Assembly: GCA_902728285.1 (NCBI GenBank) | Contig: CACVBU010001205.1 | Coordinates: 1,295,309 to 1,359,308, forward strand | Length of the DNA: 64,000 bases | Origin: Clytia hemisphaerica | Lineage: Eukaryota > Cnidaria > Hydrozoa > Leptothecata > Clytiidae | Direction of reading: 5' to 3' | Shown here: piece by piece, positions 41,001 through 56,000 of the stretch | How positions within the stretch are numbered: position 1 is the stretch's first letter | How the letters are laid out: each line of letters starts with the position of its first letter | The notes under the pieces: generated by a model | The model's input: the letters and a program-made list of their open reading frames with translations, nothing else | The model's database searches: none | What the model was told of the DNA's origin: nothing | Made by a program: the position numbers and the translations under genes

Positions 41001-44000
41001 GAGTGTTATAAAATTGACGAAATGGAAAAAGTGGAAACTATATTGATCGCATATGAACACATACCAGTATTTTGTTCTTTGGGACATTTCGCTTTTTAGT
41101 TTTGATCTTCTTCACTTTCTTGGGTTCGACTGTATGAGAGACAAGAAGAAACATGATCAATTTCGAAATCCAATATTTGAAGTTACTTTAGGCGTACAAA
41201 CTTTCGCGAGCTGAAACTTTTGCGAATTTTAAGCCTTTTCACGAAAGAAAATGTCTAAAATATAAATCTTTCCTTTTTTTGTTACATTTTCGATATCTGA
41301 AGCAATTTCAAAAGAGCAAGCAATACCTTTAATCTTTTTGGATGGTGGTGGTCTGTTAATCATGGATGAAGATGGTTGGTCTGTTTCGATTTTCCGTTTC
41401 GTTTTATTGTTGAGAAGCTAACATTAAAAATGAGGTTTAAACAAATCAACATGATGTTCAAGCTAAAGAATCTAACCTACCTAATACTGGCTTGTCTGTA
41501 CACAAACTCTACATCCATTTTATTTCTCTGTTGTTATTGTCTTTTCTCATTTGAGATTTTTCAAACAAACCGCTCCGATGGAGTGTTGGTGAGAGAGGGG
41601 AGACAATGAGAGTAGTATTGCTAATTATAAATCATACTTCATCGCAGAGGTCTCATTCCGGGAATATTTTTTATCAAACAGACAATGCGCACAGAGTAAA
41701 TACTGACAAGACACTAATGACATTAATGCCATGATAATAAAGTTCCTCGCAAAACTAAAAGCTAATTCGTTAGGGGCCACAACCATATGGTATGTATAAG
41801 CAGTGAAGGGGAGAGGGGGTTTAGCAAAAGCCCCGCAAAAGCTTACGTCTATCGTTTGTAATAACGTCGTTTCTATAATTTTCTGCGTACGAGTCGGTGG
41901 GGGCGTTAAGTATTTGGAAAATATTTATGTGGATGACCCCTTGAAGCAATAAGTTTCAAAAAAATTAGGAAACCTCTTGTTTACTAGGTGTCTTGGTTTT
42001 TGGTGTGGAATTGGTTGTCGGTGTCGAGCTAACTTTTGGTGTCGGTGTCGTTTTTATTGTTGAATTGATGCTTGTTGTCGGTGCAGGACTTAACAGATTT
42101 GCTGCAACCTTGTTCCTGGAGTCATTTGAGATACTGATTGTCTTGGCTATAGGTGTTGATTCACCTTTAGTTTTGACTGTTGACGAATCCGTGTTATTCA
42201 TCATTGAAGTTCGAGCATCGCGACAGGTAGCAGCCATTGATCGTTTAGGTATTTCAATGTTTTGTTTGGGTATTTTTTTATCACGGAAAAAACTTCCAGT
42301 TGATATTGTGTCTTCTTCATCATCTGAAGTTGAGCGGAGTTTGAATCGGCCCAGTTGGATGGTCTGAAAGAACGAGTAACAAAGTTACTAGCACTAAATC
42401 ATTCCAGAAACCTGGCGATAAAAACATAGTTTGTAGAATCATATATTTCTTTTAAATTTGGTTGCCGATGAATTCAGTTAAATGTTTTGGTCTCCAGGGA
42501 AAAGTCAGTGTAAGTTTCTGCGCTCAGATTTTGATTGGCTTAGGAATCTCGGCAAATCAATTGTTTATCGTGTAATGACTTTTGGGAGTCCAAATAAACG
42601 AAGATGAACCATAGTCAGACCCCAGTCAGACCCCAGATAGCAATAAATAAGCCTTGATATGCCTTATTACACGAATATTACTAGGTGAATATTCAACGGC
42701 CTTAAAGTTTGTACGATCTGAAATTAACACAAATTTTCTGCTTTTTCAAGGAAACAGCGGCTGCTTTTAAAAAGGGGTTTTTTATTAACACGAAATTTTT
42801 CACTTCTGTTATTATGACTAGTGATATTCGTGTAATGAGGTATGCAAGAAAAATAATTTCATTTAGAAAATACAGCTTTTCGTTTTATAACAGAAGTTAA
42901 GAGTAGCTCTCGTTTTGCTTTTTAAGTGTAACTGAGTTTCTACTATAAACAGATATCGTGTACCTTTTCTTTGGGCTTTTCAACAGGTTCTGGTGGTGAG
43001 TGTATTGTTACAAATGAGAGACCGTAAGCTTCATTCTAAAATGATAGAGTTGTCAGTGTAATAACATCAAGAGAAAAATTATTTATTGCTCCAGGAAGAT
43101 AGAATTCAAACATTAAAATAAATACTCGAGTTTAATTCGCATTTATTACAAAACCAAAGATTAAACAAGCTACATACTGAATGGACCTACCTGATAGAAA
43201 ATATTGAAAATAGAAATAGAACATAGAAAACATGGCAACAGTAATTAGAAAATACAAATTAGACAAGCTAGATGCTGAATGGACCTACCTGATGATGAAA
43301 GTTAGATAGCAATGCGAGAAGAAAAATGAAAAAAATCAGTCAGAAAATATAGCGTTTAGCGAAAATGCATAACGCAATAAATTCATCATTGATTGTTGAT
43401 GGGGGAATAGGGAAGGGTGGTAGGGAAAAAATAGATAGAAAGTTCTGGTCGCAAAAATCAGTTTTATTGACAATTGAATAATGCTTGATGGTGAGCATTG
43501 TTTTCAATATAGTAGAGGGCATTTTGTAAAATCGCTCGACTGTTTTGTTAGAAGCACTTGTTATACATTTTTGGAAAGCTAAGGGGTAGGGGAATCGAAA
43601 TTACTATGTTTCCAATTTTCTTTCGGACACTTTGGTGTGATTTTCGGACAAATATGACGGTCTCAGGCAAAAATCATAGGGTTAAAAATTAATGAAAATT
43701 TTAGCTCGAGAAAACGGAGACCTGTTGTATATTTTTGAAAAGCTCTCAAAAAATTAGGATTAGAGATATACTGCAAGTATAGGTGATTTCAGTACCTAAC
43801 TCGAGATATTGAGCTTCAAAAAGCGCAAAAACTGAACAAAATAGCTGTTTCTGGCTGAAAAACACGGTTTTCAAGGGTTAATATATCGAGTTAGGTACAG
43901 AAATCACCTATACTTGCAATATATCTCTAATCTTATTTTTTTGAGAGCTTTTCAAAAATATACAACAGGTCTCTGTTTTCTCGAGCTAAAATTTTCATTA

Positions 44001-47000
44001 ATTTTTAACCCTATGATTTTTGCCTGAGACCGTCATATTTGTCCGAAAATCACACCCGAAGTGTCCGAAAAAAAATTGGAAACATATTAATTTCGATTCC
44101 CCTACCCCTTAGCTTTCCAAAAATGTATAACAAATGCTTCTAACAAAACAGTCAAGCGATTCCAAAAAATCGAACAAAATTCCCCCTACTAATAATGTTT
44201 TTGTGTAAAAAACAATAATGTTTTTGTGTAAAAAACAATAATGTTTTTGTGTAAAAAACATAGAAATATAAGGAAAAAATCCAATGAAAATCTGCAAAAA
44301 CGGCGATTTCATTATCAACCGGAAACAAAAATTGTCTCAAAATTCGAACTCGGCCATGTATTGAGCGTTGCGAATACGCATCTTTCTGCAAAAAATCTGA
44401 AAAATTAACTAAGGATGAAAATTCGAGAAAATGTAAAAATAACGGTTTTTCCGGCATATTTCTGGCATTTTCGGCCGGAAATTTTTATTTTTGAAAATCG
44501 GGCTCACATTTTAGGTATTGTCATTTTCCATCAGTGTGCAAAATTTCATAAAAAAATATAAAGTACAGCTCAAGAAATTCAAGAAATACTGTCTTTCCGG
44601 CGAAAATAGGTTGTTCCGGCGATTTTAAAATAATTCCGGCTTCAAAGATCGATTTTATTAAAAATTGAATTATGCTTGATGGTGGGCATTGCTATTAATA
44701 ATGTTTTTGAATGAAAAAATAACCAATTATAAGGGAAAAGTCCAATGAAAATCTAGAAAAACGGCGATTTCCGGCATGTTTCAGGCATTTTCCGCCGGAA
44801 AAAAAACCGGGCTCCGTCACATTTTGGCCATTGCCATTTTGCATCTTTGTGCCAAAAATCAGAAAAAACTAATGAGCCAATCTCGAGAAAAGCTGGTAAC
44901 AGACGAACGGACGGACAGACGAACAGACAACGGTTAATTCATAGGACCTCCACCCGGAGGTAGCTCAAAAAATCAGAAAAAATACCAAGCCAATCGCGAG
45001 AAATGCTAATTTTCCCTAAAAATGACAGAAGGGAATTTCCCCAAATGAGAAAGTCTGATTTTTACGGCCAAACCGAATTTACCAGAGAAAATAATTTTGG
45101 TAACTTTTTAGAGAACGTTGTCCTCTATCTTTTTGTCTCTATTTTCTCAAGCTAAAATGTTCACAAATTTCCCCCTTACTAATACCCCTAAGACGTTTTT
45201 TTAACAAAATCATAAAAACCATGAAATCTTTCGGACAAATCAGTCTTTTCAATCCCCTTAATTTTGGACAGAATCTCAATAATATTCTTCAACAAATACT
45301 TTCTTTATAGTTACGGTAAAGGAGGGCCCAACTATAGTTGGGGCCGACAGGAAAAATCTTTGATTTTCAGTGCTTTAGATTGGCTGATAATTGATAATTT
45401 TACAGCCACCCATTCTATCACCCAGACCTGCCGATCTCATATAATTCCAGTGGCACTTAACGGGTTAAAGGGAATACCCCCTTGAATCTCAGGGGCTCCA
45501 AATGTTTGATTCACTGATGTTTGTATCCCACGCAGTGGGAAAAATTTTGTATTTCTGAAAGTTAAAATGGCTGAAAATGGCCACAAAATTTGGCATTTCA
45601 AGGGTTTCAAGGTTATAAATCTCGCACCTCAAGGGTCCCCAAAATAATATTGATTTTTCAAGGGTTTCGAAGAAATTTTTAAGGACAGGAAAGAAATCAA
45701 GGGTGTTTCAAGGATTTCAAGGGTCGCTGGCCATGACTTCATACAAAAACAACAGCCCCCACCCCCACTTGTGAAAATGCAAATACCCCCAAACATATCA
45801 GGTACCCCCTAAATTTAATAAAACTTTCAGGTACCTGGCCTTTTTTTTAGGTACCCCCAAATTTCTAGGGCGGGGGGTCGACCCTATGCATCGTTGTGCA
45901 AAAAATCAGTTAATCGCGAGAAAAGCTGTTAACAGACGAACGAACGAACAAACGAACGAGCGATATTTTTAAATTTGGGTAGGGATCTTAGCAGTGTAAC
46001 TTTAGTATTGTCCCCGCTGTGGTAATGGCCCTATAGTTTCGAACGATTGGGCTATTCCAGAAAGAGCCTCAACCCCCTATATCGAGGAGAAGTGACGTCC
46101 AGGGTGGTCTGGTTATTCGAGTGTAAAAACCAAGGGTGGTCCAAAAAATGAAGAAAAAAAATCTTAGGGTATCTTGAAAGATTGAGAAAAAAAATCAACG
46201 GGGGTCGCATTTCCCAAAATGATACCTCCACAACATAGCGGGTACAAACGAAAGTTCAATATAATTGTAAAGTTTCAGAGTCATTTTTGTTTTTTCATAT
46301 TCTTTTAGCAAAACCTGACCAAGTTCATATATCAGCTATTTTGCGTAGATGCCCCCGAATAGTAGTAGGAATTATTTTCTAATTCGGAACAAATATTTTG
46401 CAGAACGATGAATTTTCTTTTTCACATCCAATTACCATAAAGAAGGAAAAAAATGAATGAAGCATTATTATAATGATATTAAAAGATAAAATTTAAAGAG
46501 ATAATTAGATAGTTTTAGATTTTTAGCCTGTAAAATCCTTTGATGGTTTTGAGCAAAACATTCAAACCTTTTTATCAAGTCCAGTTCTTGGTTAATAGTT
46601 TAAAATTTCTAAAAGATGGATCACCGCTCTTTCGTCAAATTTCTATTGTTTTTTTTTGAAGTTTCATTATTGCATATGAACAATAGCCTCGGTCCGACGA
46701 GCTCTCAAGCCTAAACTTCGAATTAAGCGCTTACAGGCTGCTGTAAAGTCAGGGTCTCTCCATACATAGACCGGGAGATTCATCCAAGAATTTGATAGAG
46801 CGACATACATAGATATAACTTGCGCGTAGACCATAAAATCGATGGAGAGTAGATCAGGTCGTTTGACAGCTATAATGGACAGGATAACATAAGCGAACGA
46901 ATGTGTGATTACAACAAGGTATATAGCAATCAGCAAAAGAACTTTTTTGACAAGCCTGTTTTGAACTCGCTGTCTTTGTCGGTTACAAACCGTATTGAAT

Positions 47001-50000
47001 GCGATACGTCTTTGGCTTTCCTTTGCGGCTTTCCAAATAAGATAATAACTGACGCAAATGATTATTGTGGAAGCAAAATAAAACAGAGGAAATAGAGTCA
47101 CGTATAAGCCGCTGAAAAGCATACAACAAAGTCCAAAAACTAACGCGAAAAACCAAATGGATAAGACGATAATCACAGCTTTGCGTTTCGGAAGTATGTC
47201 ATGGTATTTGTTGGGTTTTGTGATGTGAATATATCTATCGTATGCGATAAATACTATGGTACAGACAGAGGACGACCCTATCCATAGAGTGGTTAAACCG
47301 TAGGAGTAGTGAGCCCAACGTGCCATTTCAGGATTTTGATAAATATTCATTCGCCAAATTACTAATGGGAAACAAATGAATCCAACAAGTGAATCACTCA
47401 ACGTTAACGATGTTAATATGATGTTGGATGTCGAGCGCTGTGAAGGTTGCCATAAAACTAGGAGACAAAACAAGTTCCCGAAAGCAGCTGCCATTGCTGA
47501 TAGAACGAACAACGGTGTTGCAATTGCTGCTAATGTTGGAGTCATTGCACTTCTAAAACCATCCATGTTTCTCTTATGTGTTCTATTCCTGATACTGTCG
47601 TTTTGCATAAGATTCGTATTTCCACACTAAGATTCCTTTGCCACTTTTCTAGAGGAAAAAGTACTTCGTCGGGTAGTTAGGCAGTTTCGTGTAAACACAA
47701 GATTTTTCCGTACCTTTAGAAGCAAACCCTTTGCAATCTCATACCGGTTTATCCCGGGATAAAAGGGGAAAGATTCCGGAAAAGTGACAAGAATTTTATA
47801 GTGCGGAAATGGGAATCTTATACAAAACGATTGTACATAAACTATACAGAGTGTTCGGAAAAAAAAGTGGAACAGATCTTTTATGACTTAAAATCCTCAA
47901 AACTCATTATCTAACTGGTATAATTATACTTAAATAATTGAAATAAGATTGATTTTTTTTGGTTCTTTGGCTGTACCAATTGAGATACTCTAATCCCGAG
48001 ATAATTAAAATTATCTTTTGAATTATAAATCGAATAAAAAAAATTAGGTTATATATCATGTGGATTCTTATATTTATGAATTCTGTTACAATTTTTTTCC
48101 AGACAAACTGTATTCCTTCATCAGTTTGTTCGTCTTAAAATGAAAGTGATCATTTATATCTTTTTCAAGGATGAAATCGCCCTTATATTTCCGTGGAAAA
48201 GAAACAGATTGAGCAACAGTATATGGCCCCCAAAACGTTGGTCAAATTTAAAATTTCTCTCAAATCCAAAGGAAAAGAAGTTTCACAAAAACTTTTGCTG
48301 CGTGCAAAATTTTAGCATCTCTACTTTATTTCCCGAAAGGTTTTTTTCAAAATTTTTAAATGCAACAATATTTTTCAATCGCTTAAAGTTGTTTTCTTAT
48401 GGCCCCCAAAACGTAGGTTTACAATTTTATTCTCGAGACCTCTTTAAGATATGAGCACAGAATTTTGATCATAGTTTTAAAATGTGATATAGAGGGTTTT
48501 TAGGCAAATATTTGTTTGATAAAATTTTAACACCATACCCCTGGTTGTTAGAACGAAGGTTTGGAGCCCCCAAAACGTAGGTGTAGTTAAAACATTTTTT
48601 TCCCTTAAATTTACGACCCGATGGGTGTGAAATTTATGATTTTTATAAAATATTTCAATAATGCAAAGTCATTAATTAAGTGTGTGAAAACCAATTTTTA
48701 TTAAAAATGGTTCCATTCATGTATGGAATATGCTTTGAAAATTTTAGAATAACAGCAAAACTGAAGCTGAAAATATCATAATGCTTTAAAGTTATTTTTC
48801 TCCTATATTATATTTTGCAAAAAAATCACAAAATTTGCCGTTTTTGCTGATTCAGCGAAAATTTTTATAAATGTTAATTTTTTTTATGACTATTAGGATT
48901 TTTGGCTGTTACTCATATTTAGAATTTTCGGTTTTATCAATGCTGATTCTAGGGCCCAAAAATACTGATTGATCCTCTTAAGATGCCATATCTTATTCAC
49001 TCATCTTCTAAAGTCATAGATACATCTGAAAGGCATTAGTGATTATATGCAATTTTGATCTAATTTTTGTGCTGTAATATTTCCTTCAGACGCAAATATG
49101 TTATTTTTTATAAATCCGTCTTAAATCATCAAAAACATACTAATTTATAACCATCATTCTTTCAAAATAAACGAAAATAATCTAATTCTAGGCTACGTCA
49201 TATCTTCCTTCGTTTCGAGCGTAAGACTCGTACTCTTCGAGGGGTTGAATCTCAAAGCTATGATTAACTCACCAACCTGTTTTAAAAATCCTGATAGGCC
49301 AACTTGCATCGACCGTATGCTTACAAATAAGCCAAATCATTTTCAGAAAATTGCTTACACTATTACCACTGGAATATCGGACTTTCACAAGATGACTCTG
49401 AACTGATAATCCTAAATGAAAACTTTAAGAAATTGCCACCGAAAACAATCCGATACCGATCTTACAGGACATTCAACAGTGATACTTTTCGCATAAAACT
49501 AGATCTGATCATCAATAGTGATAACAGTGAATTTGAATCAAAAATAAAATGTATCATAGAAGAACTAGACAAACAAGCTCCTTTTAAATATAAAACGGTT
49601 AGAGGTAATAATATGCCTTTTATAAATAGAGATATGAGAAAAGCCATCATGATAAGATCCAAACTCAAGAACCTGTACTATAAGAATAAAACACAAGAAA
49701 ACAAAACAAAACACAACAGACAAAAAATTTTTGCTTATCGCTATTGAGGAGGACTAAGAAAGACTACTTTGCCAACCTCAAAGATTCCAACATAACTGAT
49801 AACAAAAAGTTTTGGAAAACTATACAACCATTGTTTTCAAATAAAGGTTCAAACAATAAGAGTTATACCTTAGTGGATAAATAAAACGTTCATAAATGAC
49901 GAGAAACAGATAGCTCAAATATTGAATGACTATTATGGCCAAATAATAGTAAAACTAGACTTGCCTGAGCCTCCCTATGTTGCATTTGAAGAAACAAATA

Positions 50001-53000
50001 ATCATACTGAAATTTGTATTCACAAATATAGACAACACCCAAGTGTCACTGAAATCAAGAAAACTGAGTATCTAAATAAATTTTCTTTTATACCAACAAC
50101 GAAAGAGGAAGTAGGGAAAATCATTAAGGACTTAGTTCAAGGAAAATCACAGCCAAGCTCAGATATTCCAGTGAAAATCATAAAGGAATATTGTGATATG
50201 TTTTCCGAGTTTTTATGCTCAGAAATAAATGCGTCATTCGAGTCAAACTCTTTTCCTAAAGAATTGAAACTTGCCGATATACACATGTGTATAAGAGAAA
50301 AGGTTCAAAGAATGACAAGAGCAACTTCAGACCGGTGAGTATGCTCCCAGTTCTGCGTCAAAAAGTTATGAAAAAGTCATACATACCCAAGTCTCAACCT
50401 ACTTTAACAACATTTTGAGCAATAGACAATTTGGATATAGAAAAGGAATGAGTACACAAACTCCACTTTTAGTCATGACTGAAATTTGGAAGAAAGCTAC
50501 TGATGAAAAGAAAAAGTTTGCAGCGTTACTCATTGACTTATCAAAAGCTTTCGACTGCATCTCGCACGAACTATTGATTGCTAAACTTGAAGCATACGGA
50601 TTTTCAAGGAGTGCCTTAGGTCTCATAGCAGCCTATCTATCAGATAGAAAGCAAAAAACGAAAATTGGCGACCATTACAGTACCTGGCATAATATTAAAG
50701 TAAGGTGTTCCCCAAGGATCCATTCTAGGACCGCTACTATTTAACATCTACATGAGAGATTTGTTCTACTTTCTTGAAAATAGAAATGTACTGAATTATG
50801 TATACGATACAACACCTTTTGTGATAGCTGATTCTTGGGAACAGGTTAGTGAGGAGCTCTCGAATGGAGCTGCTATCATCTTTGAATGGATAACCCAAAA
50901 TCAAATGAAAGGAAATGCAGACAAGTCTGAGTTGATAGCTAACAATACCAGCAAAGAAATCTTCATTACTATACAGAATGAACGCATCTTTAACAGCAAC
51001 TCAGGCAAGATACTAGGATTAACTTTTGACAACTGTCTGACTTTTGAGCCACATATTAACATGATTTATAAGAAAGCTAGCCAGAAAATCAGTGCACTTG
51101 TGAGGGTAGCACCGTACATGAATCAAAAGAAAAAGCAAGGGCTCATGAATGCCTTCTTTCGAAGTCAATTCAATTATTGTTCGCTTGTATGGATGTTTCA
51201 TGTTCGCAGGCTAGATCAAAAAATAAATCACCTCCACAAAAGATGTTTGAGGATAGTGTATCCTGATCATACTTTTGAGCAGCTTTTAGAGAAAGACGGT
51301 GCCATCAAATTCCACCATAAAAATCTTCAGTTGTTAGCAATAGAACTTTTCAAATGTAAAAATAACATACCAGATCTAACTAAAGAAATTTTCAAACATT
51401 ATGAAAATATCAAAGTAAATCGCAAAACGCTTTACTTCAGATCAAGAGAAATAAACTCTGTTTTTCACGGTTCAGAGTCACTTTCATTTTTAGGGCCAAA
51501 AGTTTGAGAATTAATTCCGGATGAGTATAGAGATATAGTCGATCTTAGTATTTTTAAGGAAAAGATTAAGCAGTGGAGGCCTACATCATGCCCGTGTAGA
51601 AACTGCCAGACCTATATTGACGGTGTCGGCTTTTTGTAATCACCTTACAAATTGTAAAGTAGCGTTGACTTTTATTAGCCTTTGTTGCTACCTGTTCGTC
51701 AACTTGAAATAAACTATTACATACATACATTCGGGATATGAGCACTGCTCTTGTTTTGAATATTGAAATTCTCCGGATAAATCGCATACGCACTGAGGTT
51801 TTAATGAAAAAATAGAGACTTTTTAAACCTAAGCCAATCAGCTGTGTTTTAAACATTCTTCTATTTGAAACCTCTATTGATAAACATCTTTTGTGAAAGT
51901 TGTCTATTATGTTTAAACCTATTAATAAGCAATTCCCGGTGGGGCTACTAGTGCCCACCTATAGCAGTGCCTATATACCAAGAGTAAGGCCTAAAAGCCT
52001 GGAGCTGTCTATTGTGTAGACTAATCTAATTCTGACTAACCAAAAGGTCAGAATCCTCATTTTAATAACAACCTACGTTTTGAAGGCTACCTACATTTTG
52101 AGGGCCACCTACGTTTTGGGGGTCATATACAGTAATTAGCTCATCCAGGAGATATAAAAATTTTGAGAATAAGGATATTGTTATGTTACACGTTTTTTAT
52201 AAGAACAAACGATATAAGAACATAAGGTTTCGATGGCCAAATTATTAAGAACAGCAAGTTGAACATTTTAAGGCTTCGCGGACTCTAAAACACCCAATTT
52301 CTAAGGAAAATGGGCAAACACACTCAGAAAATGGTGAAACTAAAAACATGTTAAGAACATTTTTAAGTTTAAATCTCAACAAGTTAAGAACATCCGAAGG
52401 CTTTCTTATAAAAAGCGTGTATGTTATTTCATTGTTAAAGTATCATTATTCTAAATAGTGTACTAACCGGTTGATTTGATATGTCACTATCAAACTAATT
52501 TATAGTTTATTGTCGAAAAAGAATCAATGTCGTTTAAAAAACTGAAAAAAACATCTGCCACGTTTCACGCCAGGATGTCAAAAACTGAACTCTTTTCTAG
52601 TAAAACGCCCTTTACTATTTAACGAAAATAATGGTGTCCATCAAGGCCTAGTCATTAGTCCTAATTTCATCATTGATTGTTGATAGGGGAGGGGATAGTT
52701 TAGATAAACGTTTTCTTTCTTTTTGATATTTATTGGCGAACAAAAAGAAACAAGTATAACTCGAGAAATTCAAGAAAAACCGTTTTCCGGCGATTATCGG
52801 CTGTTCTGGCGATTTTTAGAAAGTTCCAGCCAATATGTTTTTGTTTGAAAAAAAAACAAAGATATAAAACGAAAAAAATCCAATTGAAATCTGCAAAAAC
52901 GGGGTTTCCGGCATATTTCCAAAAAAATTTCCTCGAAAATCGAACTCGGTCATATTTTAGGCATAGCTAATTTACATCTTTGTGCAAAAATTCAGAAAAA

Positions 53001-56000
53001 ACTAAAGATGAAATCTCGAGAAAATGCCGAAAACCGGTTTTCCCGACATATTGGCCGGATAATCTTTTTTCCGAAAATTAGGCTCTGTCACAGTATTGCT
53101 ATTTTGCATCATTGTGCAAAAAATACGAACGAACGAACGAACGAACGAACGAACGAACGAACGAACGAACGAACGAACGAACGAAAATGGGACAAAAAAG
53201 ACATTGAGTAGGAATGTTTTTACAATTTCTTAAAAAAGCGCTGAGATGAAATTTCTGCACATTTATGATGATTACTTATTCGCACACCCGTTAATTTACG
53301 CGCAGACGAGAACGAATAAAGGTCTTTTGTTGTGCGCTCGGTTGCACGGATATTAAAACGTTTCTGCGCGAAAACAAAATGCACGCAAAAATAAATGAGA
53401 TTAAGAAGTACCTGATTATATGGTTGAGTACAAACGAATTTGACTTGGTCCCATTTTTCCTCAGAAACTGATTTCGTGAAACCTTCGTTACCTAGGAATC
53501 AAATCAACAACTTTGATGACTAATTGCTTGAAGGGAAGAATTTTGGTACCATTTTCGAAAATTTTCTGTGCTGAGGACAGAAAGCGGGAGGCCTTTTTAA
53601 GCCGGATTTCAAAATGTCGAGTGTTAAGAATCATGGAAATTACAACAACAATTTTAAGTCAATCTATGGTAATTAAATAAACATAATCATTACCAAACAT
53701 TCGAACGCGGTACAAGTCTTTGTTTGCTTTGCTATCTGCTGGTGACATGAAACTTGAAGCTGGTTGTAAGACCTGTAAAACAATAGTGAAGAATGTGTTT
53801 CATACAAAACCACAAGGAAAATGGTAAAAAGCTTTGGAAAAAACAATCACTGCTAGATTAATCAATGCTACTAATTCAGACATAGTACTGTAGTAGAAGT
53901 AAAGCAAAAAGTAATGGAGGGAACAATTTTAGTCGCCTAGACAGGGGGGGATGTCGGTAGTAAAATCTCAGACATAATGACGCTTACTACGGTGGTGGTG
54001 TGACGAAAAAACGAAAAAAAGATTATTACCCAGTGTAGTTAAATACTAAAATGGGTGGTATCTATGTGTTAAATGTTGAAAAAAATTTACTACCTTGGGT
54101 AGTTAAAACTGGTAAAATTAGCAAATTTCAGCTATTTTTGTAATTCTTTTAATTTTTTGGACGACTTTTCTGAAATAATCTGAAAATTTTTATAACTTGA
54201 ACAATTTTTCTGTTGGAAAGTTATTTGCTGCAAACAAAAATTCTCGAGATTTTCTGTCAATATAAAAAAAGACTTTAATTCCAAAGGCAAAACGTTAATT
54301 TTTGCACAAAGTGAAAAATTTGTCACAGAAATAATCATTTTTTAGCTTTTTTTGTAAAATCAGTCCGAAAAGCAACCAAAAAATAGGTGGTCTCTATGAC
54401 AAATTGTCCCAAAAACTTTTACTACCAGGGTAGTAAAATACCTCTTCCAAGAATCTGGGTGGTGGTATGTAAAAATTCGTAAAAATCCTTTTACTACTCA
54501 TATATGTCTGAGATTTTACTACCGACCCCCCCCCCCCGGCCTAGAAACCTTTGAGCACTAACTCCAAACAAACGAAAAGAGTCCATATTGCAATTATATT
54601 TTTTTTCCCGCTCAATCACTTGGGTTGATTTTGTTTTGAGAGTTTGTTGTTGCTGGATAAATTGTTTTCTCGCTACGCAAGTTTCTGCGTAGCTAGCCAG
54701 GGTATCTATTTATAAGGCCGGAACACCAGATTCGTTCAGTCGTTTATACAAACTAAATCCCGTAACAATAATCGTATTATCATTATAACGCCTATACTAT
54801 ACTACACGCATTATAAACGACTTCAGTCTACTGCTCTTACAATCGTATTCTAAAATGTTTCACACGCGTTAGTTGAAAAACAAACTACTAAGTATAGAGA
54901 AAGCTAAAGGATTGTCTTATTTCCTCTCACCCAACGCAGTGCTTAAACAGGCATGTTAACTTCTGATTGTGATAAGAAAATGTCTGGTTGTGGAGTTACC
55001 TTGAACTCTTCGGAAGCAGCCCATGAAGATCTTCCAACCAACACCTCGACAAAGGCTGAACCGTTATTACCTGTAAAATGATGAGTCTTTCAGTAAGATA
55101 TAACAACGAATTCAAAATAGTAATTCAAGGGACTCTAAGAATCAAAAAAGATCTGATTAAAAATTTCTATCTTTTTCGCCAAATTTCTAAAATTTCTTTC
55201 AGTTGTATAATTCTTCTTGAAGTCTGTTTGATTATTAAATACCAAACAAAACTGTTTTTAATGTTCATCAATAAATACCAGTATACTCGTCTATAAGATA
55301 AAGAAACGAACAGAAGTACATACCGACATCAACTGAATGGATTTTATTTGCTTTTTCTAACTATAAAGAAAAAAAAGATAATTTAATAAAATTAACGTTT
55401 TAGTACACCGACCTGCTATCTAGGTTGGAACTTTTAACATTTTTATAGACTATCTTTTAATGAAACTTGAAAAAGGCGATGTGGTGTTGATGTTTGTTTA
55501 TTGGGTGGTCATTACCATGTACTCAATATTTTTTATTAAGACGGTAGAGGAACAAACTACATGTGAAATTTTATTGTAACATTTCCTTACAATGAAGTTG
55601 CATTTAGGCCATTACGCCATTTTTCAATGCCTTTTAAGCATCCACGAATCTGGATTAAAAAAAAGTGCTATTTTTGGCTCCCACAGCTTTTCTAAAATTA
55701 TGCTAATTTGACAGGCGTCACTCAATAATTATTTGCAGTTTTAGGTTGAAATATTTACCTGAATTATAGCAGAAACTTGACTTTCTCCAGATGTAGCTGA
55801 TCTCCACTTGAAGTAAGTCTCTGGTTTCAAGAGGTTTTCTGCAGGGTTTTTCTATGAAATAAAACGTTAATCAAAGTAATTTTTTCTTCAAATAGGATTT
55901 AGATTTGATTACTGATCTTATTTTGCTTCGTCTCAGATTATTCCACTGACCTTTATATCCCTGGACCAAGCTATATCCGCCATCTTTGATCGAAGTTTTC

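Larger units (their letters stand above)
43192..44968. mobile_element. TGGACCTACC-family element with long hairpin
   Basis: TGGACCTACCTGAT occurs at 43192 and again at 43280. The right end (GGACCTCCACCCGGAGGTAG) is a variant of the family terminus, preceded by a GACGAACGG-type run. It contains the hairpin at 43531-44160 and a 23-bp minisatellite. Confidence 0.5.

Noticed and set aside
44194..44262. Three 23-bp repeats considered as CRISPR-like or regulatory array
   Set aside because: No variable spacers and low complexity; a minisatellite inside a transposon.
46901..47630. Plus-strand frames opposite the GPCR
   Set aside because: Shadows of the receptor reading frame; the minus strand has all seven membrane segments.
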